The notes beneath the pieces are model-generated. The model saw only the letters and a list, made by a program, of their open reading frames with translations. It made no database searches and was not told the origin of the DNA. DNA of 64,000 bases, from assembly GCA_003116995.1 (NCBI GenBank), contig BDSL01000028.1, positions 434,001 to 498,000 on the forward strand, read 5' to 3'. Source of the stretch: Yamagishiella unicocca. Lineage: Eukaryota > Chlorophyta > Chlorophyceae > Chlamydomonadales > Volvocaceae. Numbering within the stretch: the stretch's first letter is position 1; every line of letters begins with the position of its first letter. The translations under genes were made by a program, and so were the position numbers. This document shows positions 1 through 11,600 of this stretch, piece by piece.

Positions 1-796
1 CACCACATGCCCAGCAGTAACAGCCTTTGCGTTCAAACACGTCACACGGACAGAAAAGGCTCTGCAGCATAAACTGTCATGGAGCCGCGGCATCAACGAT
101 AACAACATGTCACGACACAGCTGGTGATCGACACAGCGCGCAAACCTCTAAGGCGCACAGGGTCGGCTAGGACGCGTAAACGCCCACCTCGTGGGCGTTT
201 ACGACAAAGCTACGGCAGGGCTCTTTTGTCCGTTGCCCCCCTGGCGTGAATGTATGAAAGTACGGATGTAACATTGTAACATCGGCAGGGAATTTGCTAA
301 AAGTACAGCACCGCCACGCAAACGATGCAGTGACTGGTGTGTGTCCCACACTCCGCTCGCGTTCGTCTCGCATCACACGCACCCCATCCGTGCAGGTAGA
401 GCATCAAGCTGCCGCTAAACTAGCAACAGCGCGCCAGGGCCAAGCGCGCAATCAATTGCTATCAAAGGAGATAGGACAGGTACATACGAGTCCTGGCTTA
501 GGACGCCTCGTAAAACTCCAAAGATCGAATTTTCATTAGAAGCCCTCAAGACTCCATGTTGGGACACAACTTGATGGACAGGCGTTTTCACCTCGTCTTG
601 GATTGTACCCCGCCAGCAATCTATGAGCCTTTTTGGCTCATCTGGGCCTTACGAGCCCAAGGCTTGTATTTATTTTCTCATTCCAAACACCAGCTTTGAG
701 CACCTTATGCAGCTAGAGCATACGATTCAGTCCATCAACGTTCGTCTGAGACCCTCCCCATCTCCACAAATGCGCTGCCCCCGTCGCCACTCCGTC
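1..796. other. Intergenic left edge, no supported gene
   Basis: I see no convincing coding exon here on either strand. The interval lies downstream of the stop of the minus-strand membrane-protein gene, so part of it is probably that gene's 3' UTR. It contains one perfect hairpin (175-203, listed separately). Confidence 0.5.
175..203. repeat. Perfect inverted repeat (13-bp stem, 3-nt loop)
   Basis: The arm CGTAAACGCCCAC is followed by the loop CTC and then the exact reverse complement of the arm. No gene can be assigned to it. It could form a stable RNA hairpin if transcribed, or be a remnant of a palindromic mobile element. Confidence 0.7.
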
Positions 797-3700
797 TCAG
801 CAAGCCTTTGCGCCCTTGCCTCCCGCCGGTAGGTGTGCGACAGCACCACTGCCGCCGCCGCCTCCTGGGCCTCCGCGGCCACAAGCTGCCGCCGCCGTCA
901 TCGCCGCTTGCAGCCCTGCTGGCTCCCCGCGGCGCGCCTCGTGGCGCAGTTTCAGGTACACGTGGCAGGCGACCGTTGTGACGAGCGCCGCCACCTCCGT
1001 CCTCGCCGCCAGCAGCGCCGCCGTCACTGGGTCCGTGACTGCGCCGGACGCCAGCATGACTCCCACGTTGACTGGCAGCTTGAGGGCCGCGACGAGGGCG
1101 GCGGTGCGGGGGCTCAGCTGGGGCAGCAGCCGGGGCAGGGGGGAAGACGCGTGGGGGCGGGAAGTCAATCTCATCAGCCTGAAGAACGTGAGATGACTTC
1201 CCCGCAGAAAATGCACCCGCCGATCGGAATCCCACGAAGCCCCCCCCCTGGAGCCCTCCCTGTCCGGCCACCCGCCACGTGCCTCCCTGCGCAATCGGCC
1301 CTACCAGGCAGGCGCCAGGCGCGATGACCCCCTCCTGGAGCAACATTCCCAGGCCAGTGACGTACGCTCCCACGCCCTGCGGCACCGGCACCACCGCCGT
1401 CGCAACCAGCGCCTTGCTGACGAGGTAGCCGCAGTAGCGGGGCAGACCCGCGTGTACGGCAAGCCGCGCCCAGGCGCGGTACGGCAGCACCAGCCACGCC
1501 AGCATCAAGACCGCGCTGACGCCCATGCCCGCAGCGGCCATGCCATTGACGGGACTGAGCAGCGGCTGTCCCCCGAGAGCTCCCCGCACCACCATGGCCA
1601 GGAGCATCACGAAGTCGACGACTTGGCTGGGCGGGAGGGCCGGGATGAGTTCGCACATTGAGGGCTCGCAAACGGTTGGACGGAGAGCGGGGGGCAGACG
1701 CGCTTAGTATGGTGCGCAAGAGGAGCAGTATGGTGACGAGTGGACCGCGCGGTTCGACGTACTTGGGAGGCGAGAAGTCAGCAACAACGCGTTTTGGTTG
1801 CGGCTGTGGCGCAGCAGGTGGAGTACGTCGACCAGATAAGGCGCGGAGGACAAAGGCAAAGAGTGCGACGAAGCACGCGACCCTGGCTTTACGTACCAGA
1901 CCCGCCCGCCCTCCGCAGCCCCAGAGCGCCTGCTCGCAACCCCTCGCTTCCCTTCCCTCCCAACTCTGCTCACATCGTCTCAGCCATGCGCGTCTTCCAC
2001 TCCTTAGTCAGCGACCGAAAGGCGTCCGTTGACGGCTCGCGATGCATCCGCGTCAGCACCCACGTCAGCGCACGCATCCAGGGCTGGCGTTCCCCGGCAG
2101 AGGCCGTGCCGGCGCAAGCTGAACCGACGACACCGACGCCTCCCGAAGCAACACCGGTAGCCGCACCGGCGCTGACGTCGGGACCGCAGGTAGACGCACG
2201 AGCTCGCCGCGCCACCGCCGTCAGCCTGGCCGACCCACAGGTCTCGCCCCCGGCTCCTCCGCACCCGCCACCAGCCCCACCGGCCCCACCGCCAGCCGCC
2301 GCGGTGCGGATGTCCTCCGCGATGCGTTCCGACGTAACGCTCCACCCCGCGGCCTGTGCGTAGTGCAGCAGGTGCTGACCCAGATCGAGCAGCTGGCTGG
2401 TATCGTCGGCGGTTCCGTCCCCAGCGGCGGTGCCCTCCGTGACGGCGGCAGCCCAGCTGCCCATGTCGCACAGCAACCCATCTAGCTGGCCGCGCGCGCC
2501 GGCGGGCCAATCCGCCGCCGCCGCCGCCAGCTCCGCTGCCACGTCAGCATCGTCAGTGGCGAGGAGCGGCAGTACGACACGCCTTCGCTCTGCATGGGCA
2601 GCTGTGGAGCCGCCGCCGCCGTTGCAGTTGCCATTTTCACCGCCGTCGGATTCGCAGGACAGCTCCAACTGCCATGGGACGAGCGGAGGCACGGATCAGG
2701 TGGTTGCGAGAGAACCGGTGTACGGTCAGGGCGTGAACAATACAGGTGCGCGAGCTTCGACGCGTCTCTCTGGGGACAGGGCGGCAGACCGGTGCTGCGA
2801 CATCCAAACTTTCGAACCTCCCTCCATTAGAAACTCACCAGCAGCGTGCCCGCCCGCGGCGGCGGCGCCAGCAGCTCGATGTCGTACTTGCACGACGCGG
2901 CGCCGGCCGTGGCGCTCCGTGCGGCGATGCGGGTGGGCAGGAGGGTGTTGCAGGCGCGAGCCAGCACCTGCACATCCCGCCCCTCCGGCGCCAGGGAGGG
3001 CCCCGGGCCGCTGGCGGCGCCCCAGCCCACCACCACACGCAGCGCCAGGGGGCAGCCGGCGCCGCTGTGGCGGTCAGAGCATGCAGCCCCGTGCTGCTGG
3101 TGCTGCTGCTGCGATCCTGCTGCGGGCAGTAGCAACACGCGCGGCCAGGCGCTGAGGACCTGCGGGCTGTCGGAGTCGAGTGGCCGCTGCTGCTCGCCGC
3201 TTCCGCCGCATTCGTCGCCGCCACCGTGGTCCTGATCCCCCGACTCCACTGTCTGCACCTGCACCTGGGACAACCAGGCGGCGAGGCGGCTGCCGAAGGG
3301 CCGCAGCATCGGGGGCGGGTAGAGGCAGAGGTTGCCGAAAAATGGGCATCCGAAAAGGCCAACGGATATGGGTCGGCCCAGATCGGATTGAGCCAGATGG
3401 GATTGGGCCAGACCTGATCGAGGTAACCTTTGTTAAGACAGCTAGCTTCTATCGCCCTACCTAGAGGCGCCACCCTGTAACGCTGGCAACCAGTTCACAG
3501 GCTTTCAGTCCCCCAGCGCCTACCTACGCTGGCAAAACAGCGCTGCCAAAAAGGAAGAAACGTGTGACGGCGGATCTGAAGGCGCTGACAAGCAAGCTCT
3601 GCTGCCGGGCTCCGTGCCGTTCCGGCACCGCTACCGCCGTGTTGCCCACCTACCCACCTGGCGTCACAACTGGGGTCAGCGGTGGCAGCGGGGACCGGCG

Positions 3701-6700
3701 ACTGTGGACCCTGGGAGGCGTGGTCGCTCCAGGCAGGGGGCGTCCCCGCGGCTCCCGGCGAGACAAGCCGTGACGGCGGCATAAGGCCCAGCGCCTGCAC
3801 CAATTGCCCCACGTCCAGCTCCCGCTGCGGTGAGGGGCCGTTGCCAGGCGCCGCACAGTGGTCTGGCGGCGGTTGTTGGCCGCGCAATACCAGTACCCCG
3901 GTACGGAGCGGGGCAGCGGAGGGCGGGGATGTACATTGGTACGGCAGTGTTGGCGATGGAAGATAACGTATCGATGACCGATCCATCCATGCAAGCACTC
4001 GCCCCTCAGGCCTCCGCAAAATCCAGCACCAAACACGGCACCAGACACGGCAACCACAAACAAGCAACCAACCGACCAACCGCCCGCTCACCCCTGGCCG
4101 ACTCCAGCACCAGCATCAGCTCCACGCAGCCCCGCCTCACGTACACCGACACCAGCCGCTGCCCCCGCTCCGCGTACAGCTGCCGCAGCCGCTCCTCGTA
4201 GCCCCGCCCCAGCTGCTCCGGCTCCGCATCGGGGATCTGGGTCGGGGCAGAGAGGAGTTGAACAGGGCAGGGAACGAGATGATGTCGGCATTCGGGACAA
4301 AAGTGGCGTCAACGTCCAGGGTTTCGGAGCGGATGGCAGCGTGGGGGGGGGAACAGTGCTGGCCCACTGCTGATCGAGCCATGTGGGAACATCTCAGCAG
4401 CGGACGTGGCTCGCATGCGTGCAGCCCGCCGTACACGGTACAGCGCACCTTGTAATACGTGGAGCGATGCCGGACGAAGGCACGGTACGACGGCAACGGC
4501 GGGGCTGGCGGAGAAGGGGAGGCCCGCAGCGCCGGGGTGCTATCGGAGGGCCGCAGCACAGGCCCAGCGGTGATTGCGGTGGAGGCAGTGGTGGCTCCAG
4601 TGGTGGCAGCGGTGGCTGCATTGGTGGCTGCATTGGTGGCTGCATTGGTGGCTGCATTGGTGGCTGCATTGGTGGCTGCACTGGTGGCTGCATTGGTGGC
4701 TGCGGTGGTGGCTGCGGTGGTGGCTGCATTGGTGGCTGCGGTGGTGGCTGCGGTGGTGGCAGCGGTGGTGGCTGCGGTGGTGGATCCAGTGGTGGCTGCA
4801 GTGGTGGCAGCGGTGGCGGTGTAATCGAAAGACAGTTCGCTTCCGGCGGCGGCCGGGCCGTCGGCCTTGTGCTCCTCCGGCAGTGGCAACAGTCCCGTTG
4901 TACCGCCTCGGCCACCGCCGCCACCACCGCCGCCGCCGTCACCGGCGCCGCCGGCGTCACCGACACCGGGGCCAGCAGCCCCACTAGTGCCGGCGGGGTC
5001 TCCATCCTCTGAGCCACACGCACCCTTAACCTTGACCCCGCCCTTGCACCTGCCGCCACCGCCGCTCCCGCCGCCGCCAGTGCACTCAGTTTCGCAAAGC
5101 GCGAGCGACCCAAATCCAACTCTGCCTGCGCTTCCACCGACTACGGCGCCGTATCGCCAACTCCCTGCAAGTCGGTCCAGGTACATGGTGATTGCAGGGA
5201 CCAGCAGCCTGGACGCGACCTGGAAGGGGACGTTGGTGCCTCCAGGCGTGATGTCTCGGTACCAGTAGCACAGCACCCACAGGGATGCGGCATTCCACGC
5301 GCAGCAGGCCAGCTCCAGGGGCACGTTGAGTCTCTGCGTGTGTATTGGTGAAGGTGAACCAAAATCACCAGCATAAGGCCCAGCAGGGCCCAGCGGCCAC
5401 GTCTCAACAAGCAGGGATTCCCACAACCGCTCTTCTAGAGTTCGTCCCTCGGGGCTGGAGCACACCACGGTCAGAGCCAATGCATTCTTTCAGAAGCAGA
5501 AATGGGCCCGGGCCAGAGGAAACCTCATGCCGACCGCGCCGAACAAATCGCAAGCAAACCGCAGTTGCGCGCACGCTGCACGCAGGGAGGGGCTTTGGCC
5601 CGGGCGTACCCTGGTGCACAGCTGCGAGAGAACGAACGTCAGATCGAATCCCAAAAGGGTAACAAATAGGTTCCGCAATGCCAACGGCGAGGGTTGGTGG
5701 CTGGGGCCCAGTAGCAGGTGAAACGTCCCCAATACCATTCTCCAATAGTACACGGTTAGCGGCACGACGACCTGCGTCCAATGAGAGGGTTTACATTGGG
5801 CAGGTGGTGCAGCCAGGGACACCGGGCACGCGGCCTCCAGGAGGCCGCTGCAGGTGAATATATATACATATATATATATATACATGTACCCCAGCTCGTT
5901 AAAATATAACTTCATGATGTGTTACGCCCCGGCGGTGGTCGCTAGGAGCTAGGAACCAACCTGAGCGTAGACGCGTTCAGGCACCACGAAAGCTGATACC
6001 ACGCGCAAGAAGAGTATGGCGGCGCTGGATGACAACCATGCATCTTCATATCTTAAATGAAAGATGTCCCACAGCACCATACGAGAGTTCTGCAAAACGT
6101 AAACCAGTCTTTGCGCCGCACTTCCATTACAAGGGTACCCACCCAGCACGCTGGATCCCTCTGGCAGGGAATGTGGCTGGTTGTTGCAAGCCGGTGCAGC
6201 TATTTGCTGATAGCCGACAATGCAAACAACCACCAACGCAAAGTTTGTGACAAACTCGGACGAGAGGAGCCGCTGGAACGCCCCGCGTGCGGTAGCCGAC
6301 GCCCTTGTGGGAATCATTAATACTACTGTACAAGTACTTAATGGGAACAGCATAGTGTAAACCGAGCCTTCCGAGCAGTCTGGCGCAGCTCTGGAAAGAG
6401 TCTTACATAATGGAGCGTGCACTTCCTGAATTGGCTTAAGTGTTTGTAATGTGTTCGTAATTGACAGCGCAAATCTGTGTTGCAGCTTAATGCGGCGTGA
6501 AGCCTCTACGCGACAGATCAGTCATGCTCCTCATGCAACGTTGTAAAGATACTGCAGTTAAATAACTGCAAACGTTTAACAGCATCAAAGGCTACATGGT
6601 GTAAGTTTCTATTATTGACGGCTCTGTATCACTGTATGGATCCAGCACATGGTAAGTCACCGTTCACAGCATCATAGGGTGGCATCCTGGCCGGACGTAC

Positions 6701-6853
6701 AGGTATAGACGTCGAACCTCGGTTAGTCCAAGAGCCAGAGGGCGCGGAGGGTACCTGAAGAAAAAAAGGGAGACAGCCTGTACGCGAACACAACCTTGGA
6801 CAGGCTTGAACCTTCAAAACGCACGCACCCATGAGACCCGGTCTGTGTTTCAA
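797..6853 (-). CDS. Predicted multi-pass membrane protein, family not recognised (multi-exon)
   Basis: This is a chain of minus-strand exons whose exact joins I could not all resolve. Reading 5' to 3': a possible leader exon near 6640-6770; a hydrophobic exon about 5960-6422 (FALVVVCIVGYQ, AAILFLRVVSAFVV); a second about 5500-5850 (LFVTLLGFDLTFVLSQL); a long exon about 4400-5340 (ASLWVLCYWYRDITPGG, then Gly-rich and Ala/Thr/Asn repeats, then YRAFVRHRSTYYKVRC); a clean exon 4092-4236 containing VSVYVRRGCVELMLVLES; exons about 3560-3930, 2840-3310 and 1975-2664; and hydrophobic C-terminal exons about 1300-1660 and 797-1190 with the stop at 797-799. Paired hydrophobic segments at both ends suggest several membrane spans around a large soluble middle. 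I do not recognise a catalytic domain. It may be a lineage-restricted volvocine protein. It could also be two adjacent genes, and the start codon is not determined. Confidence 0.5.
4588..4815 (-). repeat. 12-bp in-frame coding minisatellite (Ala-Ala-Thr-Asn)
   Basis: On the plus strand the unit is ATTGGTGGCTGC, repeated with small variants for about 19 units. Twelve bases preserve the frame, so the minus-strand protein gains runs of the tetrapeptides AATN and AATT between a Gly-rich segment and a Pro-rich segment. Confidence 0.75.
5855..5885. repeat. (AT)n-rich microsatellite
   Basis: An alternating TATA/CATA tract inside an otherwise GC-rich region, located in a probable intron of the membrane-protein gene, immediately before a hydrophobic exon. 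Confidence 0.7.
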
Positions 6854-8095
6854 CCGAACGGCAGTGAGAAGCGTTCAGAACTTCAGATGGTCGCAATGGA
6901 ATGTCCGGGTCGCATGTACGGCCAAATTATCCGACGTGCCGTTTCGTCAGTTCTAAGGATTGGCTTCCCCGTGGCTGCAGGCATGGCGCAACCTGACAGG
7001 CATCGATGCTCATAAAACGATGCAGGGAAGACAGGCTTGACAGCTGCTAATAATAAGAAGTTACTAATAAAAAAAGTACTATTCCCCAGCAGTAAAATCC
7101 GCTGATACGGCCGTCTTGCTGTGCAGTGAGTGCCCTTGCTCGGCGGATGCGGTGTGGTGACTGGAGCGAGGCGAGCTGATCTGGACATTACGAACGCACT
7201 GAAAGCCCGTATGGTACGGGATGCTCCCCGACCCGAGGCGTTGAAACAGCTTACACATCGTGGACCTGTTGTTACCGGTATAATACGGCCACTTGGGAAG
7301 TTAGGGTTTTAAAACAGGCGGCCCCCAACAACAATACTCACTCCACAGCCCCGAACTTTCCACATGCCTAACCCGGCAACGCTATTCCGGGCCTAGTTGC
7401 ATTTTTTCTCAATCCAGACCTCAAGAAGACATTTTTACCCGAGCCCATACTCGAAGAAATCGTTGCCTTACTGATGGCAAGACACCACTCTCACACATCC
7501 AAACGATCCCGCCTCCTCCAACCGCCCTCGCGAACCGCCTGTCTTCCTGTGGGACCGACCTCCATGCCGCCAGCCGGCTGACCCAAATCACCAGCTGCTC
7601 CCCGGCCCTTACCAGCATGCCTAGGCCTGGCTCCCTGGACCCACCTCCCAAGGTAAATCCCCCCACCGTGTCCAACCACCCAGGCCGGCGGACGGCCCAA
7701 TGCTATCCGGGCCGCGCCAGTGTAAGTTGACAACCCAGCGCACACCGGTTCGAGCCCACCAGGGAACGTTGTCACGAAGCACCGTTAGGACAGTCGGTCG
7801 GGAACTCGGAACAGCACCTCAGCGCCGCAAACCGCCCCCTGCAGCATCTGCAGTATTCCTTGTGAGGCTGCGTGGTCGAAGAGCATCCGCGGCTCCAGCC
7901 AGCGCATAGACTTCCAAGCCCGCCGTTCTGGTCCTCGGGCCAGAGGCGCCACCATTCAGCAACCGTATCCAAGACTATCGAATCACCGCGGCAGAGCAGG
8001 GGCACAGCACCTAGGACATGTGCTGCCGTACATTCACAAATACCCCGGGTAGAGAAGATGCTCGCGTCAGTTCGATGCTTTCTTCCTTCCATATA

Positions 8096-8140
<45 letters not shown>

Positions 8141-8681
8141 CTTCACCCTAGAGGCAGGACAATGCTGTGCTCCAGCGAGCTCAGAGGAGAGGCCAGCTGC
8201 TGCTCTGCCTCAACAGCAAGCGAGCAGCGCAGCAAGGGGCCTGCCGCCTCGCCGCCTCACCGGTCATCGCCTTCGTCACCTCTGCGCGGTCTCGCCCACA
8301 CTCAAACGACACGTGCACCCCCCCCTTGGACAATGTCATCTTCGTTTGGTCAACGTCGGCCACGTCATCCCGCCCACCGGTGCACAGCCGCCTGCGTTCA
8401 CATCGCATATGCAGTTCGCGGTCGCGAAGCGCAACCCCGCCCGGGTAGACTCCTCCCAGCCGGCGGTTGCAGCGCCGCAGCACCGCACATCCGCACATTT
8501 CTTCAAACTGCCACAGGCGCTTCTAGTTCCGCGGGCGCCGCTGCTGCCGCAGGCGCCATTGGCGTCCTCCGACTTCCACCCCCTATCTAAGCGGGCGCGC
8601 CCATGCTGCGTGCCCCCATTCCCGCCCCCTGACTGAACCCACGGCCCACGGGCTATCCTCTCATATCCGCCCCTAGCTGCA
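6854..8681. other. Intergenic interval, nothing assigned
   Basis: The interval lies between the membrane-protein gene and the stop of the Nudix gene, both on the minus strand. The minus-strand frame about 7800-8030 looks mildly protein-like (CECTAAHVLGAVPLLC) but has no homologue I recognise and no clear splice partners. A (CA)n microsatellite lies at 8109-8138. The interval probably holds the Nudix 3' UTR and the upstream region of the membrane-protein gene. Confidence 0.4.
8109..8138. repeat. (CA)n microsatellite
   Basis: About 15 uninterrupted CA dinucleotides preceded by a short CT tract, in non-coding sequence. Confidence 0.85.
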
Positions 8682-11600
8682 CTACAGCCTGCCCCGCTCG
8701 TACTGGTGCTGCTGCTGCTGTTGCGCCACCGTCATGCCGTCGGCCGCCGCCATGGCTCCGGGACCAGGGAACCAGGACCCGTCGTGTAAGGCCCATGTGC
8801 GGATGAGGTGGTGGGCGATGGCGAGCGGAGGGGGGATGAAGAAGCCCAGCTGCTCCAGGGAGTTCTCCTGCGAGAAGTGGGGTGCGCCAGGGAGGGACAG
8901 AGCCGGTGTCGTTGCAGGCCTCAAGTGGGGCAAGGATTCCGGGGGAGGAGCTAGATGTTTGCTGTGCCGTTCACAAACATGTGTTCACCTCAAACTCACT
9001 CTTAGTCATTCCGCAAGCGAATCATGCCCCTTGCATAACACGCCCAACGCCTTGGTCTGGTGTGCTAACTCTGTTACGTGACATACAAACGCCTCCTTTC
9101 GCTCGCCCTGGCCGTCTCGCTACAAGCGATGTATTCCCCACCATGTAACACGGTGTAACACGCCCTTCCCCCACCTGCAGCTGGGCGACGCTCATGGGAG
9201 GTTCCGCGGCGCAGTCGCCCTCATTCGCTGCGCCCGCCGTGTCGTACATATGTACGGCTGCCCGCAGCTCCTCCTTGTCGTACCACTGCACGTCCTCCAT
9301 CTGCAGGCAGCGGGGATCGCGACTGCTGGTGGAAGCCCTCTCGAGCAAGCAGCAGCGTCCGACAGGCGTCCCTACCGACGAGGCTACGGTGGAGGCACCT
9401 ATGAAAGGCGCACTCCCTCCCGCCCACCCAGCCGCTCCTGCCTTTTACTTTTCGCCCCTCCCTCCCGGCCTACACCAAACGCACACCAACCCATCTCCTC
9501 CCGCCGCGTATAAGCAGCATCCAACCAGCGCGTCAGCAACCCAACTGCCCCCGGTTCCTCCCAACCCGCAAGCCCCTTCCCCCAGTCTCTTCCCCCGGCC
9601 TCCGACCCACCTCCTCCATGTTGACCAGCACCTCATAGCTCCTGGCCTTGGCCATGCAGCCCAGCATGAGCTCGCAGCCGCCGTAGCGGCCGACGGGCCA
9701 GGGCTGCGACCCCACCACTGCCACGTGCGCCACCAGCACCCGGGACTCCTCAAACACCTCACGACGGACGGCCTGGGCGGGGTTTGAGGATGGGGGGTCG
9801 GATTGGGGGTTTCGGAGCTTCACCCGTCTCGCACCTCCTCCCCGCTGAACCCCCCCTCCGCCCCCTCCTTCCCACTGACCGCCCCCTCCGCACCTCCTCC
9901 ACGCTCTCGCACTGGTCCACGAAGCCCGACAGGCAGGTGTACATGCCCGGAGTGAACTTCTTGTTGCGACCCAGCAGCGCGCGCCGGCCGTCCGGCGACT
10001 CCACGAGCATGATCACCTTTGGGGGGGGGTACAGAAAAGAACGGGTTACGCGTGGGGGGGGGGGACCGCGGAGGAAGCGGCGGGAGGGGTGATGTGAGGG
10101 AAGGGTCGTCCTAGCTGTAGCTTCCACGCGCACACGATGAAGAGGGCTTGGCGCCACAGGGACACACCGCACCGATCCCTATGGCCCTTTCCTGGCCCCG
10201 CTGTGGTGGGCAGCAAGCGCCCTTCCCAGGCGCCTTTCCTCGGGCCCTTCACAACCGCCAACCGCCAACGGCCCCCGCGCAACCGTTAACCGCCACGACG
10301 GCCTCAACGCGCCACCCACCACCGGGTCCGTGCGCGGGTAGAGCTTGTGTGTGTGTGTGGACGTGCACTGCCGCCGCAGCCCGGCCTCCACGGGCGCAGT
10401 GGGGGAGCCGCAGCGGGGGCAGAACTTGTGGCTCTGGATCGAGGGGGGCGAGAGGGGCGGAGCGGTGGTGAGAGGGGCGGAGCGGTGATGAGAGGGGCGG
10501 AGCGGTGGTGAGAGGGGCGGAGCGGTGGTGAGAGGGGCGGAGCGGTGGTGAGAGGGGCGGAGCGGTGGTGAGAGGGGCGGAGCGGTGGTGAGAGGGGCGG
10601 AGCGGTGGTGAGAGGGGCGGAGCGGTGGTGAGAGGGGCGGAGCGGTGGTGAGAGGGGCGGAGCGGTGGTGAGAGGGGCGGAGCGGTGGTGAGAGGGGCGG
10701 AGCGGTGATGAGAGGGGCGGAGCGGTGGTGAGAGGGGCGGAGCGGTGGTGAGAGGGGCGGAGCGGTGGTGAGAGGGGCGGAGCGGTGGTGAGAGGGGCGG
10801 AGCGGTGGTGAGAGGGGCGGAGCGGTGATGAGAGGGGCGGAACGGTGATGAGAGGGGCGGAGCGGTGATGAGAGGGGCGGAGCGGTGGTGAGAGGGGCGG
10901 AGCGGTGGTGAGAGGGGCGGAGCGGTGGTGAGAGGGGCGGAGCGGTGGTGAGAGGGGCGGAGCGGTGGTGAGAGGGGCGGAGCGGTGATGCCCGGTGAGG
11001 AATAGCCGCAGGGGTCTGTAGCCAGGAGGCGACGCGCCACACGCCCCTTGCCCGCACTACCCGCCACTGCTTTCCCCCTGCGCGGTTACCCTAGCGCCAC
11101 GACCTGCTCCTGGCCAATCCCACTTCCATGGTTGTAGGCTCTCCCCCCCTCGCCTGCCTATGTTCGTGTAACCGGGTATGTCCGTGTAGCCAGGTCTTCT
11201 CGCGCCTTCCCCCCAACCGCTTCCGACCACTCAGACGCTCGCACGTGCCCTAGCAACACCCACCACCTCACCCACCGGCCACCCGCCACCCAACAGCTAC
11301 CCCCATGTCGTGTGACTGGTCTTCATGCCACCCACCCGCCCACATACAACCCGGGCGCCCACCCCTGCCGCGCCCGCCCCCCACCTGGTGCCACTGCGAT
11401 AGCGCCCCCCTCTCCACCTGGTGCCACTGCGCCCCCCCCACACACCTGGTGCCACTGCGACAGCGCCGTGGCCTGGCCCGCGATCGCCGCTGCGTCCCGC
11501 GACAGCTGCGGCAGCGCCCCCCTCAGGTCGGACATCCCCACACCGGACCCCAAGCTGCACGCGTCCCGCAGGAATTCCATGAAGCCCGCCCGGCAGTCCG

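Noticed and set aside
7742..7765. GGTTCGAGCCC, another B-box match
   Set aside because: No T-stem or other tRNA-like structure surrounds it; an eleven-base loose consensus is expected by chance in this much sequence.
10179..11067. Two long minus-strand ORFs of about 270-290 residues made of a repeated His/Arg/Ser/Ala/Pro/Leu peptide
   Set aside because: They are translations of the 20-bp intronic minisatellite, which is open in every frame; both cross the Nudix exon 3 junctions.
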